A stretch of DNA of 16,195 nucleotides from NCBI GenBank assembly GCA_964371305.1, contig CAYJLA010000023.1:1-16195 (forward strand), read 5' to 3'. The position numbers and the translations under genes were made by a program. Shown here one piece after another: positions 8,988 to 15,958 of this stretch; position 1 is the stretch's first letter; each line of letters opens with the position of its first letter. Source of the stretch: CAYJLA01 sp964371305 (lineage in GTDB: Bacteria; Bacillota_I; Bacilli_A; RFN20; CAG-826). The notes beneath the pieces were generated by a model, which made no database searches, had not been told where the DNA came from, and was given only the letters and a program-made list of their open reading frames with translations.

Positions 8988-10184
8988 TTACTCATTATGA
9001 CTTCTGCTCAAACCAGTAACTGTACTTTGAGCAATCTCTTTTTTAAATTTATAATCATTAACTACTTTGATTGCACCCACACAATTTAACAAACTAGGAT
9101 TTCTAGCGCCTATTGTTGTAAGAGGTAGATGATTAACATCTATTTCTTTAAACTTCTCTTTGAAGAAATTTAATAATCCATGTAATTTACTACCGCCACC
9201 TCCGATATATATTGGAAGGTGTGCTACATCACTATCAGAAGCATATAGTGTTTGTAAACATGCTTCAACTTGTATTAAGTAGTTATCGATATGTTTTAAC
9301 ACAACACTATTTAAGTCTTTTATAGTGTATTTATTTACTGAACCATTTGGATCGGCAACAGAAATAATTTCTGGATAGTAACCTATTTCTCTATTTGTGT
9401 AACCATATGTTCTTTTTAATTTCTCTGCATCATGTGTTTCGATATGGAACGCATCGGATATTTCTTTTGTAAGATTCGACCCACCCATAAAAATAAATGA
9501 AGATGAAATTAAGTTGTTAGTTCCAATAACTGAGATAGTAGTAATACTACTGCCAATATCAATGTAGAGGAAGTTATTTGGGAAATCAGGAATATTGTAT
9601 AATCTTGCAATACCTAAAGGTGCAACAACAGAATGTTCAATGTTTAATCCTGCAAGCGCAAATACCTCATTGTAACTATTTACTATATCGTTAGGTAGCA
9701 TTTGTAATTTAGCGACCATTGTTAAATTTCTTGAAAATTGTCCTATTGGTGGAGTGAAGTGAATACTATTATCATCAAGAATAAACATATCCGGTATTAC
9801 ATCCAATAGATGACTTGATTGAGGAGTATCAGAAGCAATAAATAACTGTGTAACATTTTTGACATCTACTGGCCCAATTTTATTAGCGTCACTTGTTAAG
9901 TTAGTTGTTTTTTTGCCACTATAAACATCTAGTCCGATTGCAGGCAAAACAATTACAGCTTTTGAAATGTTAATACTTAACTTTACTTGTTCATCTTTTA
10001 TCTTACAAGCTTCAGCAATTATTAAAGCTAGTTTTTCTTTGTTTAAAATCTTGCCGTTAACAATCTCACCAGAATGTTTTTTTGAAGAAGAATGTATAAC
10101 AAAAACATTTTTCTCATGTACATAACCAATTACAATCTTAACAGACGTGTTTGTTAACTCTATTACCGCAGTCAATTCATTCAT
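8988..10184 (-). CDS. ftsA: Cell division protein FtsA (divergent, short C-terminal tail)
   Basis: FtsA is the actin-like ATPase that normally tethers FtsZ to the membrane. The 398 residues keep the actin fold: phosphate-1-like VIELTNTSVKIVIG (7-20), phosphate-2 YIDIGSSITTISVI (207-220) and the adenosine-binding stretch IYIGGGGSKLHGL (325-337). The FtsA-specific 1C insertion should lie about 85-160. The sequence is divergent; the first phosphate loop reads ELTNTS rather than DIGTS. After the last core helix (about 365-375) only some 20 polar residues remain, ending in SHNE. No amphipathic membrane-targeting helix can be recognised, although FtsA normally ends in one. Placement directly before ftsZ (9 bp gap) supports the call. 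A DnaK-like relative of the kind found in mycoplasma division clusters is the alternative. Confidence 0.88.
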   Translation of the reverse strand: MNELTAVIELTNTSVKIVIGYVHEKNVFVIHSSSKKHSGEIVNGKILNKEKLALIIAEACKIKDEQVKLSINISKAVIVLPAIGLDVYSGKKTTNLTSDANKIGPVDVKNVTQLFIASDTPQSSHLLDVIPDMFILDDNSIHFTPPIGQFSRNLTMVAKLQMLPNDIVNSYNEVFALAGLNIEHSVVAPLGIARLYNIPDFPNNFLYIDIGSSITTISVIGTNNLISSSFIFMGGSNLTKEISDAFHIETHDAEKLKRTYGYTNREIGYYPEIISVADPNGSVNKYTIKDLNSVVLKHIDNYLIQVEACLQTLYASDSDVAHLPIYIGGGGSKLHGLLNFFKEKFKEIDVNHLPLTTIGARNPSLLNCVGAIKVVNDYKFKKEIAQSTVTGLSRSHNE

Positions 10185-10200
10185 AAAAATACCTATATAA

Positions 10201-10226
10201 AAAGGATATATTATATATATCCCTTT
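10201..10226 (-). other. AT-rich bulged inverted repeat in the ftsA leader
   Basis: The arms at 10201-10210 and 10216-10226 pair as AAAGGATATA against TATATCC(C)TTT with one bulged base. There is no GC-rich core, so it does not look like an intrinsic terminator. It lies about 17 bases upstream of the ftsA start and could affect ribosome access or message stability. Confidence 0.4.
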
Positions 10227-10263
10227 GTAAAGTATATCCGCTATTTATTTGATAAATAGTCAA
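10226..10263 (-). promoter_or_regulatory. Possible internal promoter elements upstream of ftsA-ftsZ
   Basis: The gap of about 100 bp before ftsA is the only long one in the operon. On the minus strand it holds TTGACT (10258-10263) and TATACT (10231-10236), but 21 bp apart, which is longer than usual. TTTACA (10226-10231) could be a -35 for a downstream TATCCT at 17 bp. Neither pair is convincing on its own. A separate promoter for ftsA and ftsZ would make biological sense. Confidence 0.25.
10241..10259. repeat. Perfect 8-bp inverted repeat (operator-like or RNA hairpin)
   Basis: CTATTTAT and ATAAATAG are separated by 3 bases, forming a perfect dyad that partly overlaps the possible -35 element TTGACT. 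There is no T-run after it on either strand, so it is not a terminator. It could be a protein-binding site or a weak hairpin. In so AT-rich a region a chance origin is also possible. Confidence 0.4.
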
Positions 10264-10287
10264 TTTTTAGTTATTTATTAGTATTTA

Positions 10288-10494
10288 TTAAACACTAACA
10301 ACTTCTTCAACAGAAATGTTTTCTGATGGTACAGAAGTTACGTTATCAGCTAATGCTTGTATGGCAGCAATAGAAATTGATAAAGGTGCCGCTATTATGA
10401 TTGAACATCCTAAAAAGATTGAAAATGACATCATAGCTTTTTTAAATCTATAAAACTTTGATTTGCGATTGTTTTTAATTAACTTATCCTTCAT
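10288..10494 (-). CDS. Small single-pass membrane protein of the division cluster, unknown family
   Basis: I do not recognise this 68-residue protein. Its N-terminal 20 residues are strongly basic (nine Lys/Arg). A hydrophobic segment spans about 21-49, and a 19-residue acidic and serine-rich tail has no lysine or arginine. By the positive-inside rule the N-terminus is cytoplasmic and the tail outside. An ALA-D sequence at 48-51 could be a signal peptidase I site, so a cleaved signal peptide releasing a short peptide is an alternative. It starts 15 bp after rsmH with a perfect AAGGAGG 8 bases before the ATG, which supports real translation. The position is that of ftsL in walled bacteria, but the outer part is far too short for FtsL's coiled coil. 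A role in division is an inference from position only. Confidence 0.75.
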   Translation of the reverse strand: MKDKLIKNNRKSKFYRFKKAMMSFSIFLGCSIIIAAPLSISIAAIQALADNVTSVPSENISVEEVVSV

Positions 10495-10509
10495 AAATAC
10501 TTCCTCCTT

Positions 10510-11442
10510 TTACTTAATTCTTTCGATAACACGTAGTTTAGCGCTACGGGCCCTATTGTTTATTTCTAATTCCTCTTGTGAGGCTATAATAGGCTTTCTG
10601 TTTACTAACTTGAAGTTAGGTTTATCATCTTCTGTTGGTATAGAATATACGTTATATCTAGTGCCTTCAACAGTTGATTTTTGTTTGAACAACGTTTTTA
10701 CGATTCTATCCTCTAATGAATGGAATGTAATAACACAAATTCTTCCACCAATGTTTAATAAATCAAATAACTTTTCCAATACGATTCTTGCATTATTCAA
10801 CTCATCGTTGACTTCTATTCTTAAAGCCTGAAATATTTGTTTTGCAGGATGTCCTTTTTTGTTAAGTTCGGACATCGGTTTAACGCTCTTGATTATATCT
10901 ACTAAATCAAATGTCGTTTCGATAGGTTTTTCTTCTCTTCTTCTTGCAATTTCCTTAGCGATCTTATAAGAATATTTATCCTCTCCATATTCATCAAATA
11001 TTTTAAACAATGCTTCAACAGAATATGTATTTACAATTAACTTAGCACTAATAGATGAATCTTTATTCATTCTCATATCAAGCTCTGAGTCAAATCTATA
11101 AGAAAATCCTCTATCTTCATCGTCGAATTGAGGTGAAGATACACCTAAATCAATGACAGCTCCATCAATTTGTTTTACACTATAGTTTTTTAACTGTTCA
11201 TCAACAAATCTGAAATTGTCATGAATAAGAGTGTAATTATTTCCAACACTTTTTAGAACAATGTCACTTTCTTTGATCGCTTCTAAATCAAGATCGAATG
11301 CGTACAAGTGACCATTACGCAATTTCTTTAAAATCTCTTTAGAATGTCCTGCTCTACCAAGAGTAAGATCGACATAAACTCCATCTTGTTGAACGTTTAG
11401 TAATTCAACAGTTTCTTTGTTTAGTACTGAGATGTGTTTCAT
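10510..11442 (-). CDS. rsmH: 16S rRNA (cytosine-1402-N4)-methyltransferase RsmH (MraW)
   Basis: RsmH adds the N4-methyl group to C1402 in the decoding centre of 16S rRNA, using S-adenosylmethionine. The 310 residues are full length. The SAM-binding start is YVDLTLGRAGHS (23-34). Family signatures are VIDLGVSSPQFDDEDRGFSY (96-115) with DMRMN (122-126), then FQALRIEVNDEL (204-215), ITFHSLEDRIVK (238-249) and the C-terminal RARSAKLRV (297-305). The ATG overlaps the mraZ stop in ATGA, and no Shine-Dalgarno is seen, so translation is probably coupled to mraZ. The mraZ-rsmH pair is the standard head of the division cluster in both walled and wall-less bacteria. Confidence 0.97.
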   Translation of the reverse strand: MKHISVLNKETVELLNVQQDGVYVDLTLGRAGHSKEILKKLRNGHLYAFDLDLEAIKESDIVLKSVGNNYTLIHDNFRFVDEQLKNYSVKQIDGAVIDLGVSSPQFDDEDRGFSYRFDSELDMRMNKDSSISAKLIVNTYSVEALFKIFDEYGEDKYSYKIAKEIARRREEKPIETTFDLVDIIKSVKPMSELNKKGHPAKQIFQALRIEVNDELNNARIVLEKLFDLLNIGGRICVITFHSLEDRIVKTLFKQKSTVEGTRYNVYSIPTEDDKPNFKLVNRKPIIASQEELEINNRARSAKLRVIERIK

Positions 11443-11873
11443 GAACGATTACTTAGGTTCTTGATGGTATTAGATAATTTACTTTTTCTAGCTGCTACTA
11501 AATCATCCCATACATTTTGCGACCATATCTCCAAACGATTAATTGCTCCTACCACTACAACATCTTTAGTAATATTAAAACGTGCAATCACGTCATTTGG
11601 TATTTTAATACGATTCGCTTTATCCATCTCGAGTTCCACGACATCCATCATGGAAAATCTTTGAGCATCCCTAGCTTCTTCGTCGGTGTCGCCAAAACTT
11701 TCAAGTTGAGCTATTTTCTTATCAAAGTCTTGTTCAGTGTATATGTTTAAACAACCATCAAGGCCATCCATGATGTAGATTTTTCCAAACAATTGCTCTC
11801 TTAACTTAGAAGGAATCGGTATTCTTCCTTTGTCATCAAGCTTGTAATTATGTATTCCGAATAATCTTCCCAC
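11439..11873 (-). CDS. mraZ: Transcriptional regulator MraZ (GTG start)
   Basis: MraZ is a ring-forming DNA-binding protein with two AbrB-like halves that controls the mra/dcw operon, often its own. The first half has LDDKGRIPIPSKLRE and the second MDKANRIKIPNDVIARF, both matching the repeated fold. I place the start at GTG 11873-11871. It begins MGRLFG, gives 144 residues (the usual size), and is preceded at 7 bases by AGAAAGGTG. The longer frame opening at GTG 11894 has no ribosome binding site and would begin only a few bases after the predicted transcription start. The stop is TGA inside the ATGA overlap with rsmH, the one UGA stop in the window. Reading UGA as Trp would extend the protein by only five residues, so this stop alone does not settle the code. 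Confidence 0.95.
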   Translation of the reverse strand: MGRLFGIHNYKLDDKGRIPIPSKLREQLFGKIYIMDGLDGCLNIYTEQDFDKKIAQLESFGDTDEEARDAQRFSMMDVVELEMDKANRIKIPNDVIARFNITKDVVVVGAINRLEIWSQNVWDDLVAARKSKLSNTIKNLSNRS

Positions 11874-11880
11874 TTTACTA

Positions 11881-11889
11881 CACCTTTCT
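11881..11889 (-). promoter_or_regulatory. Ribosome binding site that fixes the mraZ start
   Basis: AGAAAGGTG on the minus strand lies 7 bases before the GTG at 11873. It is downstream of the alternative in-frame GTG at 11894, so that longer start could not use it. Confidence 0.8.
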
Positions 11890-11903
11890 ACCACCGTAAT
11901 ACA

Positions 11904-11931
11904 ATTATAGCAAAAAAATGATCAATAGCAA
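11904..11931 (-). promoter_or_regulatory. Extended -10 promoter of the mraZ division operon
   Basis: The -35 TTGCTA (11926-11931) and a perfect -10 TATAAT (11904-11909) are 16 bp apart. TGC directly before the -10 makes it an extended -10 element. The predicted start, near 11897, gives a leader of about two dozen bases that contains the mraZ ribosome binding site. It is the best vegetative promoter match in the window and lies just after the terminator of the pheS operon. Confidence 0.8.
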
Positions 11932-11990
11932 GTCGAATTAAGAAAATACTTTAAATGAGCACTTGTATAATAATTGGATTATTGGTAAAT

Positions 11991-12016
11991 AAAAAAGGCT
12001 GATCTTTAAATCAGCC
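11991..12016 (-). terminator. Intrinsic terminator of the pheS-pheT-DUF177 operon
   Basis: On the minus strand GGCTGAT-TTAAAG-ATCAGCC forms a perfect 7-bp stem with a 6-base loop, followed by six T. It lies 17 bases after the DUF177 stop. It is the only clear unconditional Rho-independent terminator in the window and separates the synthetase operon from the division operon. Confidence 0.93.
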
Positions 12017-12033
12017 AATTATCTAATTATGAA

Positions 12034-12519
12034 TTATATATCGATATCATCTAGCTTATCGAATGGAGAGGATGCTTGTTTTGGTTCATTTTTAAACTGT
12101 TTGTCTTTTACGATTTTAACAAAATCATCTTTGTAACTTATATTTGCGCCCTTCTTCACTAATTTAAGTGGGAGCGATGAAACTATTAAGTTATAAATAT
12201 ATTCATCTAAATTTATATAGTGGCCAAGCACAAGAACACTTTCTTCATCATGTACATCTTTATCGATACAAAAAATAATTGAGTCATTAACATTTGTTGT
12301 ATAATTGAAATACTCCAAAGAATAAGAACATTGAACATTAACATTTGCTTTGAACTTAAAATCCACATAGATATATCCTAAAACTTTTTTAGCGTACAAT
12401 ACTACATCTACTTTAGACATTTTATTGATTGGATAAATCTGTTCATGTGATGAAAAATCAATAGTTTCTTCTATTTTTAATACTTCTTGCTCTCTTAATC
12501 TTAAAATATTTATTCTCAT
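12034..12519 (-). CDS. DUF177 (YceD-like) protein
   Basis: This 161-residue protein fits the DUF177 family, which includes YceD and B. subtilis YlbN and is linked to 23S rRNA accumulation. Visible family features are a central beta-rich part with the degenerate cysteine motif CSYSLEYF (64-71), the segment INLDEYIYNLIVSSLPLK (102-119) and the terminal SPFDKLDDI (151-159). Typical members have CxxC in the first motif; here the second cysteine is serine (S67). Most members are followed directly by rpmF (ribosomal protein L32), but here a terminator follows and no rpmF is present. The gene is 2 bp after pheT, with AAGGA in the last pheT codons as ribosome binding site. Family assignment rests on the motif pattern and is good but not certain. 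Confidence 0.8.
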   Translation of the reverse strand: MRINILRLREQEVLKIEETIDFSSHEQIYPINKMSKVDVVLYAKKVLGYIYVDFKFKANVNVQCSYSLEYFNYTTNVNDSIIFCIDKDVHDEESVLVLGHYINLDEYIYNLIVSSLPLKLVKKGANISYKDDFVKIVKDKQFKNEPKQASSPFDKLDDIDI

Positions 12520-12521
12520 AC

Positions 12522-14903
12522 TTAGTTCCTTAACTTGATGTTAGACTTTTCTAAAGCCTTCAAAATTTCACCTTCACATGACAATATTTCTTCTTCTTTT
12601 AAAGTATGTGTTGGATCTGAATATACAACAGTAATCGCTAAAGATTTTTCGCAATTATTCAAAGGTTGTCCTTTATATATATCAAAAACATATATATCTT
12701 CAACTAATGTTTTTCCTGCTGCTTTTATAGTTCTAATTACATCTTTTGATGCAACATTATCATTCATGATGAATGCATAATCTTTTTCTACCTTAGGAAA
12801 TTTAGATATCTTTTTAAACTTTGTAGCAGATGTATTCATGTCAACAAAACTATTTAAATCTAACTCCATTACTACAACACTTGTTTTATTGAAACCATAT
12901 TCTTTTACTAAACTTGGGTGTAATTCTCCAAAGTATCCAATTAATTTCTTTCCAATATAGACACCAGCACATTTTCCTGGATGAAGTTGTTCAATATTCA
13001 ATCTTTCTAGTGTGTATCTCGTACTTTGTATATTCAAAGTGGCCATAATGCCTTCAAATAACCCTTTAATATGATAGAAATCATACGGCTTTTTCTCAAT
13101 GTTGCCCCATTCATTTTGTTCACCTAAAAGAACAACACCTAAATGCCGTGATGCATATTCGATTGCGTCAATATCACTTACTTCAAAGAAGCTATAACTT
13201 CTATTTTGATGTGCAAAATTATACTTTGCAACTTCTAGTAATGATGGCATTAAACTAGTTCTAACAATAGATCTATCTTCACTTAAAGGATTAATCAAAC
13301 TATACGGTTCATTATTTACTAAAATATTAAAACTTGCTGATTCTTTTTGATTAATCAAAACATATGTATGCAACATATCAAGGCCACTATTAATTAAATA
13401 CTCTTTTACTAACTTTGTTCTTTTTTGGTTTATAGTCAATTCACCAAGAGTAACATTTGCTTGAGGAAGCGTTGATTTAATTCCATCAAAACCGATTAAT
13501 CTAATTACTTCTTCTGCAAGATCATTTTCGCGGTGAATATCGATTCTTTGAGATGGTATTTTAGCTACAAGACCATTATTGTTGATCACTTCAATATGAA
13601 CTTTTTCAAGTGTTTCTACAATAGTCTTTTCTGCTAAGTCAGTTCCTAGTATAGCGTTTATTTTTTCAACGCTGAACGGAATTTCTAATTGTTTATAACT
13701 TTCTCTTTCGATATTATTAATTGAACCAATGACGCTTTTTTCACAATCCTCTTTTATTAAAGAAGCTACTAAATTTTGAACATATTCTACTTGATTTGGG
13801 TTAATACCTTTTACAAAACGTATTGATGAATCACTTATTAAATCTAATCTGTTTGATGTTCTTCTTACAGCTGCACCGTTAAAATTAGCTACCTCAACTA
13901 TAATGTTTTTAGTATTTCCATCAATTAAAACATCTAAAGACCCCATCACTCCACCTAAGCAACCAATTTTATCACCATAACAGATGCATATATCATTTTC
14001 TTTAACTTCATATTCAAACTCGTTTAACGCAGTAAATTTAGTATCTAAATCATCTCTAACTACTAATTGTTTTTTATTCATCTTGTCTAAGTCATACATA
14101 TGAATAGGTTGGCCAGTTAGTAACATAACATAGTTTCCGATATCGACTATGTTATTAATCGGTTTAATACCATTACTAGTTAAACACTTTTGAATATATT
14201 CAGATGAAGTTTTTACATCCACATCACATATAACTCTTGCAGAAAACTGACTACATTTTTCTGTATTGATTTTTACTTCAAATTTCTTTTCAATTTCTTC
14301 TACTTCGCTTACAGCGTGAGCAATTAAGTTACGCCCAAACAATGTTTGAATTTCTTTTGCAACATTTTCCATTGCTAATAAGTCACTTCTATTTGCTAGT
14401 AAAGAAATATCTAAAATTACATCATCTAACCCTAAGTACTCAAGTACATTTTCATTACCAATTTCTGCCTCTGGAGCAAGTTCAATAATACCTTGTTTAG
14501 CTTCTTCGTCTAAGAGTCTTGTATCAACACCCAATTCTTCATATGAACATACCATTCCGTTTGATTCATAACCTCTTATTGTTGTTGAAACAATGTTTAT
14601 CATAGGTAATTTGCAACCAACAGGAGCAACGACAACATTTAAACCTTGTCTAATGTTTGGAGCGCCACAAATAATTTGCTGGACGCGATACTTATCACCT
14701 AAATCAATTTGAGTTAAATGAAGATGTGTGTCAGGTATTTTTTCGCACTCCAACACTTTACCAATAACTAATCCTTTAGCAGTAGAAAGATAGTTTATAC
14801 TCTCAACTTCCATGCCTGCAAACGTTAATTTGTGCGCAATTTCTTCAGGAGTTAAATTTGTTATATCTACTAATTTAGATAACCATTTTAATGAAACTTT
14901 CAT
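12522..14903 (-). CDS. pheT: Phenylalanyl-tRNA synthetase beta subunit
   Basis: PheT pairs with PheS in the (alpha-beta)2 PheRS that charges tRNA-Phe. At 793 residues it is full length. Domains in order are the N-terminal core and OB-type tRNA-binding domain (about 39-150, VVAPVGCKLP), then B3/B4 (about 210-370) with GIKPINNIVDIGNYVM (245-260). QPIHMYD (265-271) and VEVANFN (336-342) in this domain carry the histidine and glutamate that usually line the editing pocket. B5 follows (about 400-470), then a catalytic-like domain (about 480-680) and a C-terminal anticodon-binding FDX-ACB domain starting at KFPKVEKDYAFI (701-712). The full B3/B4 domain suggests that Tyr-tRNA-Phe editing is kept, unlike in some mycoplasmas. 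The pheS stop lies next to GGAGG, 7 bases before the ATG. Confidence 0.97.
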   Translation of the reverse strand: MKVSLKWLSKLVDITNLTPEEIAHKLTFAGMEVESINYLSTAKGLVIGKVLECEKIPDTHLHLTQIDLGDKYRVQQIICGAPNIRQGLNVVVAPVGCKLPMINIVSTTIRGYESNGMVCSYEELGVDTRLLDEEAKQGIIELAPEAEIGNENVLEYLGLDDVILDISLLANRSDLLAMENVAKEIQTLFGRNLIAHAVSEVEEIEKKFEVKINTEKCSQFSARVICDVDVKTSSEYIQKCLTSNGIKPINNIVDIGNYVMLLTGQPIHMYDLDKMNKKQLVVRDDLDTKFTALNEFEYEVKENDICICYGDKIGCLGGVMGSLDVLIDGNTKNIIVEVANFNGAAVRRTSNRLDLISDSSIRFVKGINPNQVEYVQNLVASLIKEDCEKSVIGSINNIERESYKQLEIPFSVEKINAILGTDLAEKTIVETLEKVHIEVINNNGLVAKIPSQRIDIHRENDLAEEVIRLIGFDGIKSTLPQANVTLGELTINQKRTKLVKEYLINSGLDMLHTYVLINQKESASFNILVNNEPYSLINPLSEDRSIVRTSLMPSLLEVAKYNFAHQNRSYSFFEVSDIDAIEYASRHLGVVLLGEQNEWGNIEKKPYDFYHIKGLFEGIMATLNIQSTRYTLERLNIEQLHPGKCAGVYIGKKLIGYFGELHPSLVKEYGFNKTSVVVMELDLNSFVDMNTSATKFKKISKFPKVEKDYAFIMNDNVASKDVIRTIKAAGKTLVEDIYVFDIYKGQPLNNCEKSLAITVVYSDPTHTLKEEEILSCEGEILKALEKSNIKLRN

Positions 14904-14914
14904 ACATAATCCTC

Positions 14915-15940
14915 CTATTTATCATTAAACTGCTTAACAAATCTTTTATCATTGATAAACAGTCTTCTTATATCATCAATACCATATCTAAGCATGGCAA
15001 GTCTTTCTATCCCAACTCCAAATGCAAATCCACTATATTCATTTGGATCATAGCCGTTTAATTCAAGAACTCGTGGATTAACAATGCCTGCGCCTAATAT
15101 TTCTATATATCCAGTACCTTTACAAGTATTACAACCTTTACCACCACATTCTGAACAAGATACATCTACTTCTACACTTGGTTCAGTAAATGGGAAATAA
15201 CTCGAACGTAATCTAATCTCTCTTTTTTCGCCAAATAATTTTTTTAAGAAAATTTCTAAAGTTCCTTTCAAATCAGCAATTGAAACGTTTTTATCGATCA
15301 ATAATCCTTCAATTTGTCCGAATTGATGAGAGTGAGTTAAATCGTCGTCATCCCTTCTAAAACATTTTCCTGGACATATAATTTTAAGTGGTTTACCAGC
15401 GCTTCTTTCCATTGCATGAGCTTGTGCTGGAGATGTATGAGTTCTCATTAATAAAGACTCGGATATATAGAAAGTATCTTGCATTTCTCTTGCAGGATGA
15501 TCTTTTTCTATATTCATCATTTCAAAATTATAATGATCGTTTTCAATATCTCTTCCTTCAACAACACTATAACCTAAACCTAGGAATATACTAACGATTT
15601 CTTGTTCAATTAAAAAACATGGATTAATAGAACCTTTTCCATTGAACTTACCAGGTAAAGAAATATCTATTTGTTCACTTTCTAATTTTTTTGCAAGTTC
15701 TAAAGCAGACAATGCCTTCATCTTTTCTTCATATGCATTGTTTACGTCATTTTTTAATTCATTAACTTTTTGACCATAAGTTGCTTTTTCTTCCGCTGGG
15801 ATAGTTTTAATTAAACCCATTAAGGAATTGATTGGACTCTTTTTAGAAAGATGTTCATTTTTAACCTCTATTAGATCAGAAACTGAATTACAAAATTCAA
15901 TTGCGCTAATGATGGTTGATTTTAATTTAAGTAAATCCAT
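14915..15940 (-). CDS. pheS: Phenylalanyl-tRNA synthetase alpha subunit
   Basis: PheS carries the class II catalytic core of PheRS. With the start at ATG 15940 it has 341 residues. The N-terminal 90 or so form the helical coiled coil that binds tRNA. Catalytic landmarks are HPAREMQDTFYI (148-159), RTHTSPAQ (166-173), motif 2 with CFRRDDDDLTHSHQFGQIEG (193-212) and motif 3 with FGVGIERLAML (307-317). A four-cysteine insertion, CSECGGKGCNTCKGTG (262-277), is typical of Bacillota PheS. An in-frame ATG at 15952 lies inside the GGAGGT that serves as ribosome binding site for the ATG at 15940, so the shorter start is preferred. The gene is the first of the operon and sits behind a T-box leader. Confidence 0.97.
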   Translation of the reverse strand: MDLLKLKSTIISAIEFCNSVSDLIEVKNEHLSKKSPINSLMGLIKTIPAEEKATYGQKVNELKNDVNNAYEEKMKALSALELAKKLESEQIDISLPGKFNGKGSINPCFLIEQEIVSIFLGLGYSVVEGRDIENDHYNFEMMNIEKDHPAREMQDTFYISESLLMRTHTSPAQAHAMERSAGKPLKIICPGKCFRRDDDDLTHSHQFGQIEGLLIDKNVSIADLKGTLEIFLKKLFGEKREIRLRSSYFPFTEPSVEVDVSCSECGGKGCNTCKGTGYIEILGAGIVNPRVLELNGYDPNEYSGFAFGVGIERLAMLRYGIDDIRRLFINDKRFVKQFNDK

Positions 15941-15944
15941 ATTT

Positions 15945-15951
15945 ACCTCCA
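15945..15951 (-). promoter_or_regulatory. Shine-Dalgarno that fixes the pheS start
   Basis: TGGAGGT on the minus strand ends 4-5 bases before the ATG at 15940 and overlaps the alternative upstream ATG at 15952. The site therefore selects the downstream start. Confidence 0.85.
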
Positions 15952-15958
15952 TATAAGT

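Noticed and set aside
10241..10259. The 8-bp dyad as a terminator between the small membrane protein and ftsA
   Set aside because: The stem is nearly all A-T and no T-run follows on either strand.
10405..10416. Possible lipobox FLGC in the 68-residue protein
   Set aside because: The cysteine (C30) sits early in the hydrophobic stretch, the -3 residue is Phe, and cleavage there would leave a very hydrophobic mature protein. A plain membrane anchor or a later ALA-D cleavage fits better.
10463..10831. 122-codon open frame on the plus strand across the rsmH end
   Set aside because: It is antisense to conserved rsmH motifs and to the small membrane protein, with no supporting signals.
11874..11894. 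Longer mraZ starting at GTG 11894 (seven more residues)
   Set aside because: It lies only about 3 bases after the predicted transcription start, upstream of the AGAAAGGTG ribosome binding site, and the extra residues do not fit the family N-terminus.
15941..15952. pheS starting at ATG 15952
   Set aside because: That ATG is inside the Shine-Dalgarno GGAGGT of the ATG at 15940 and has no ribosome binding site of its own.
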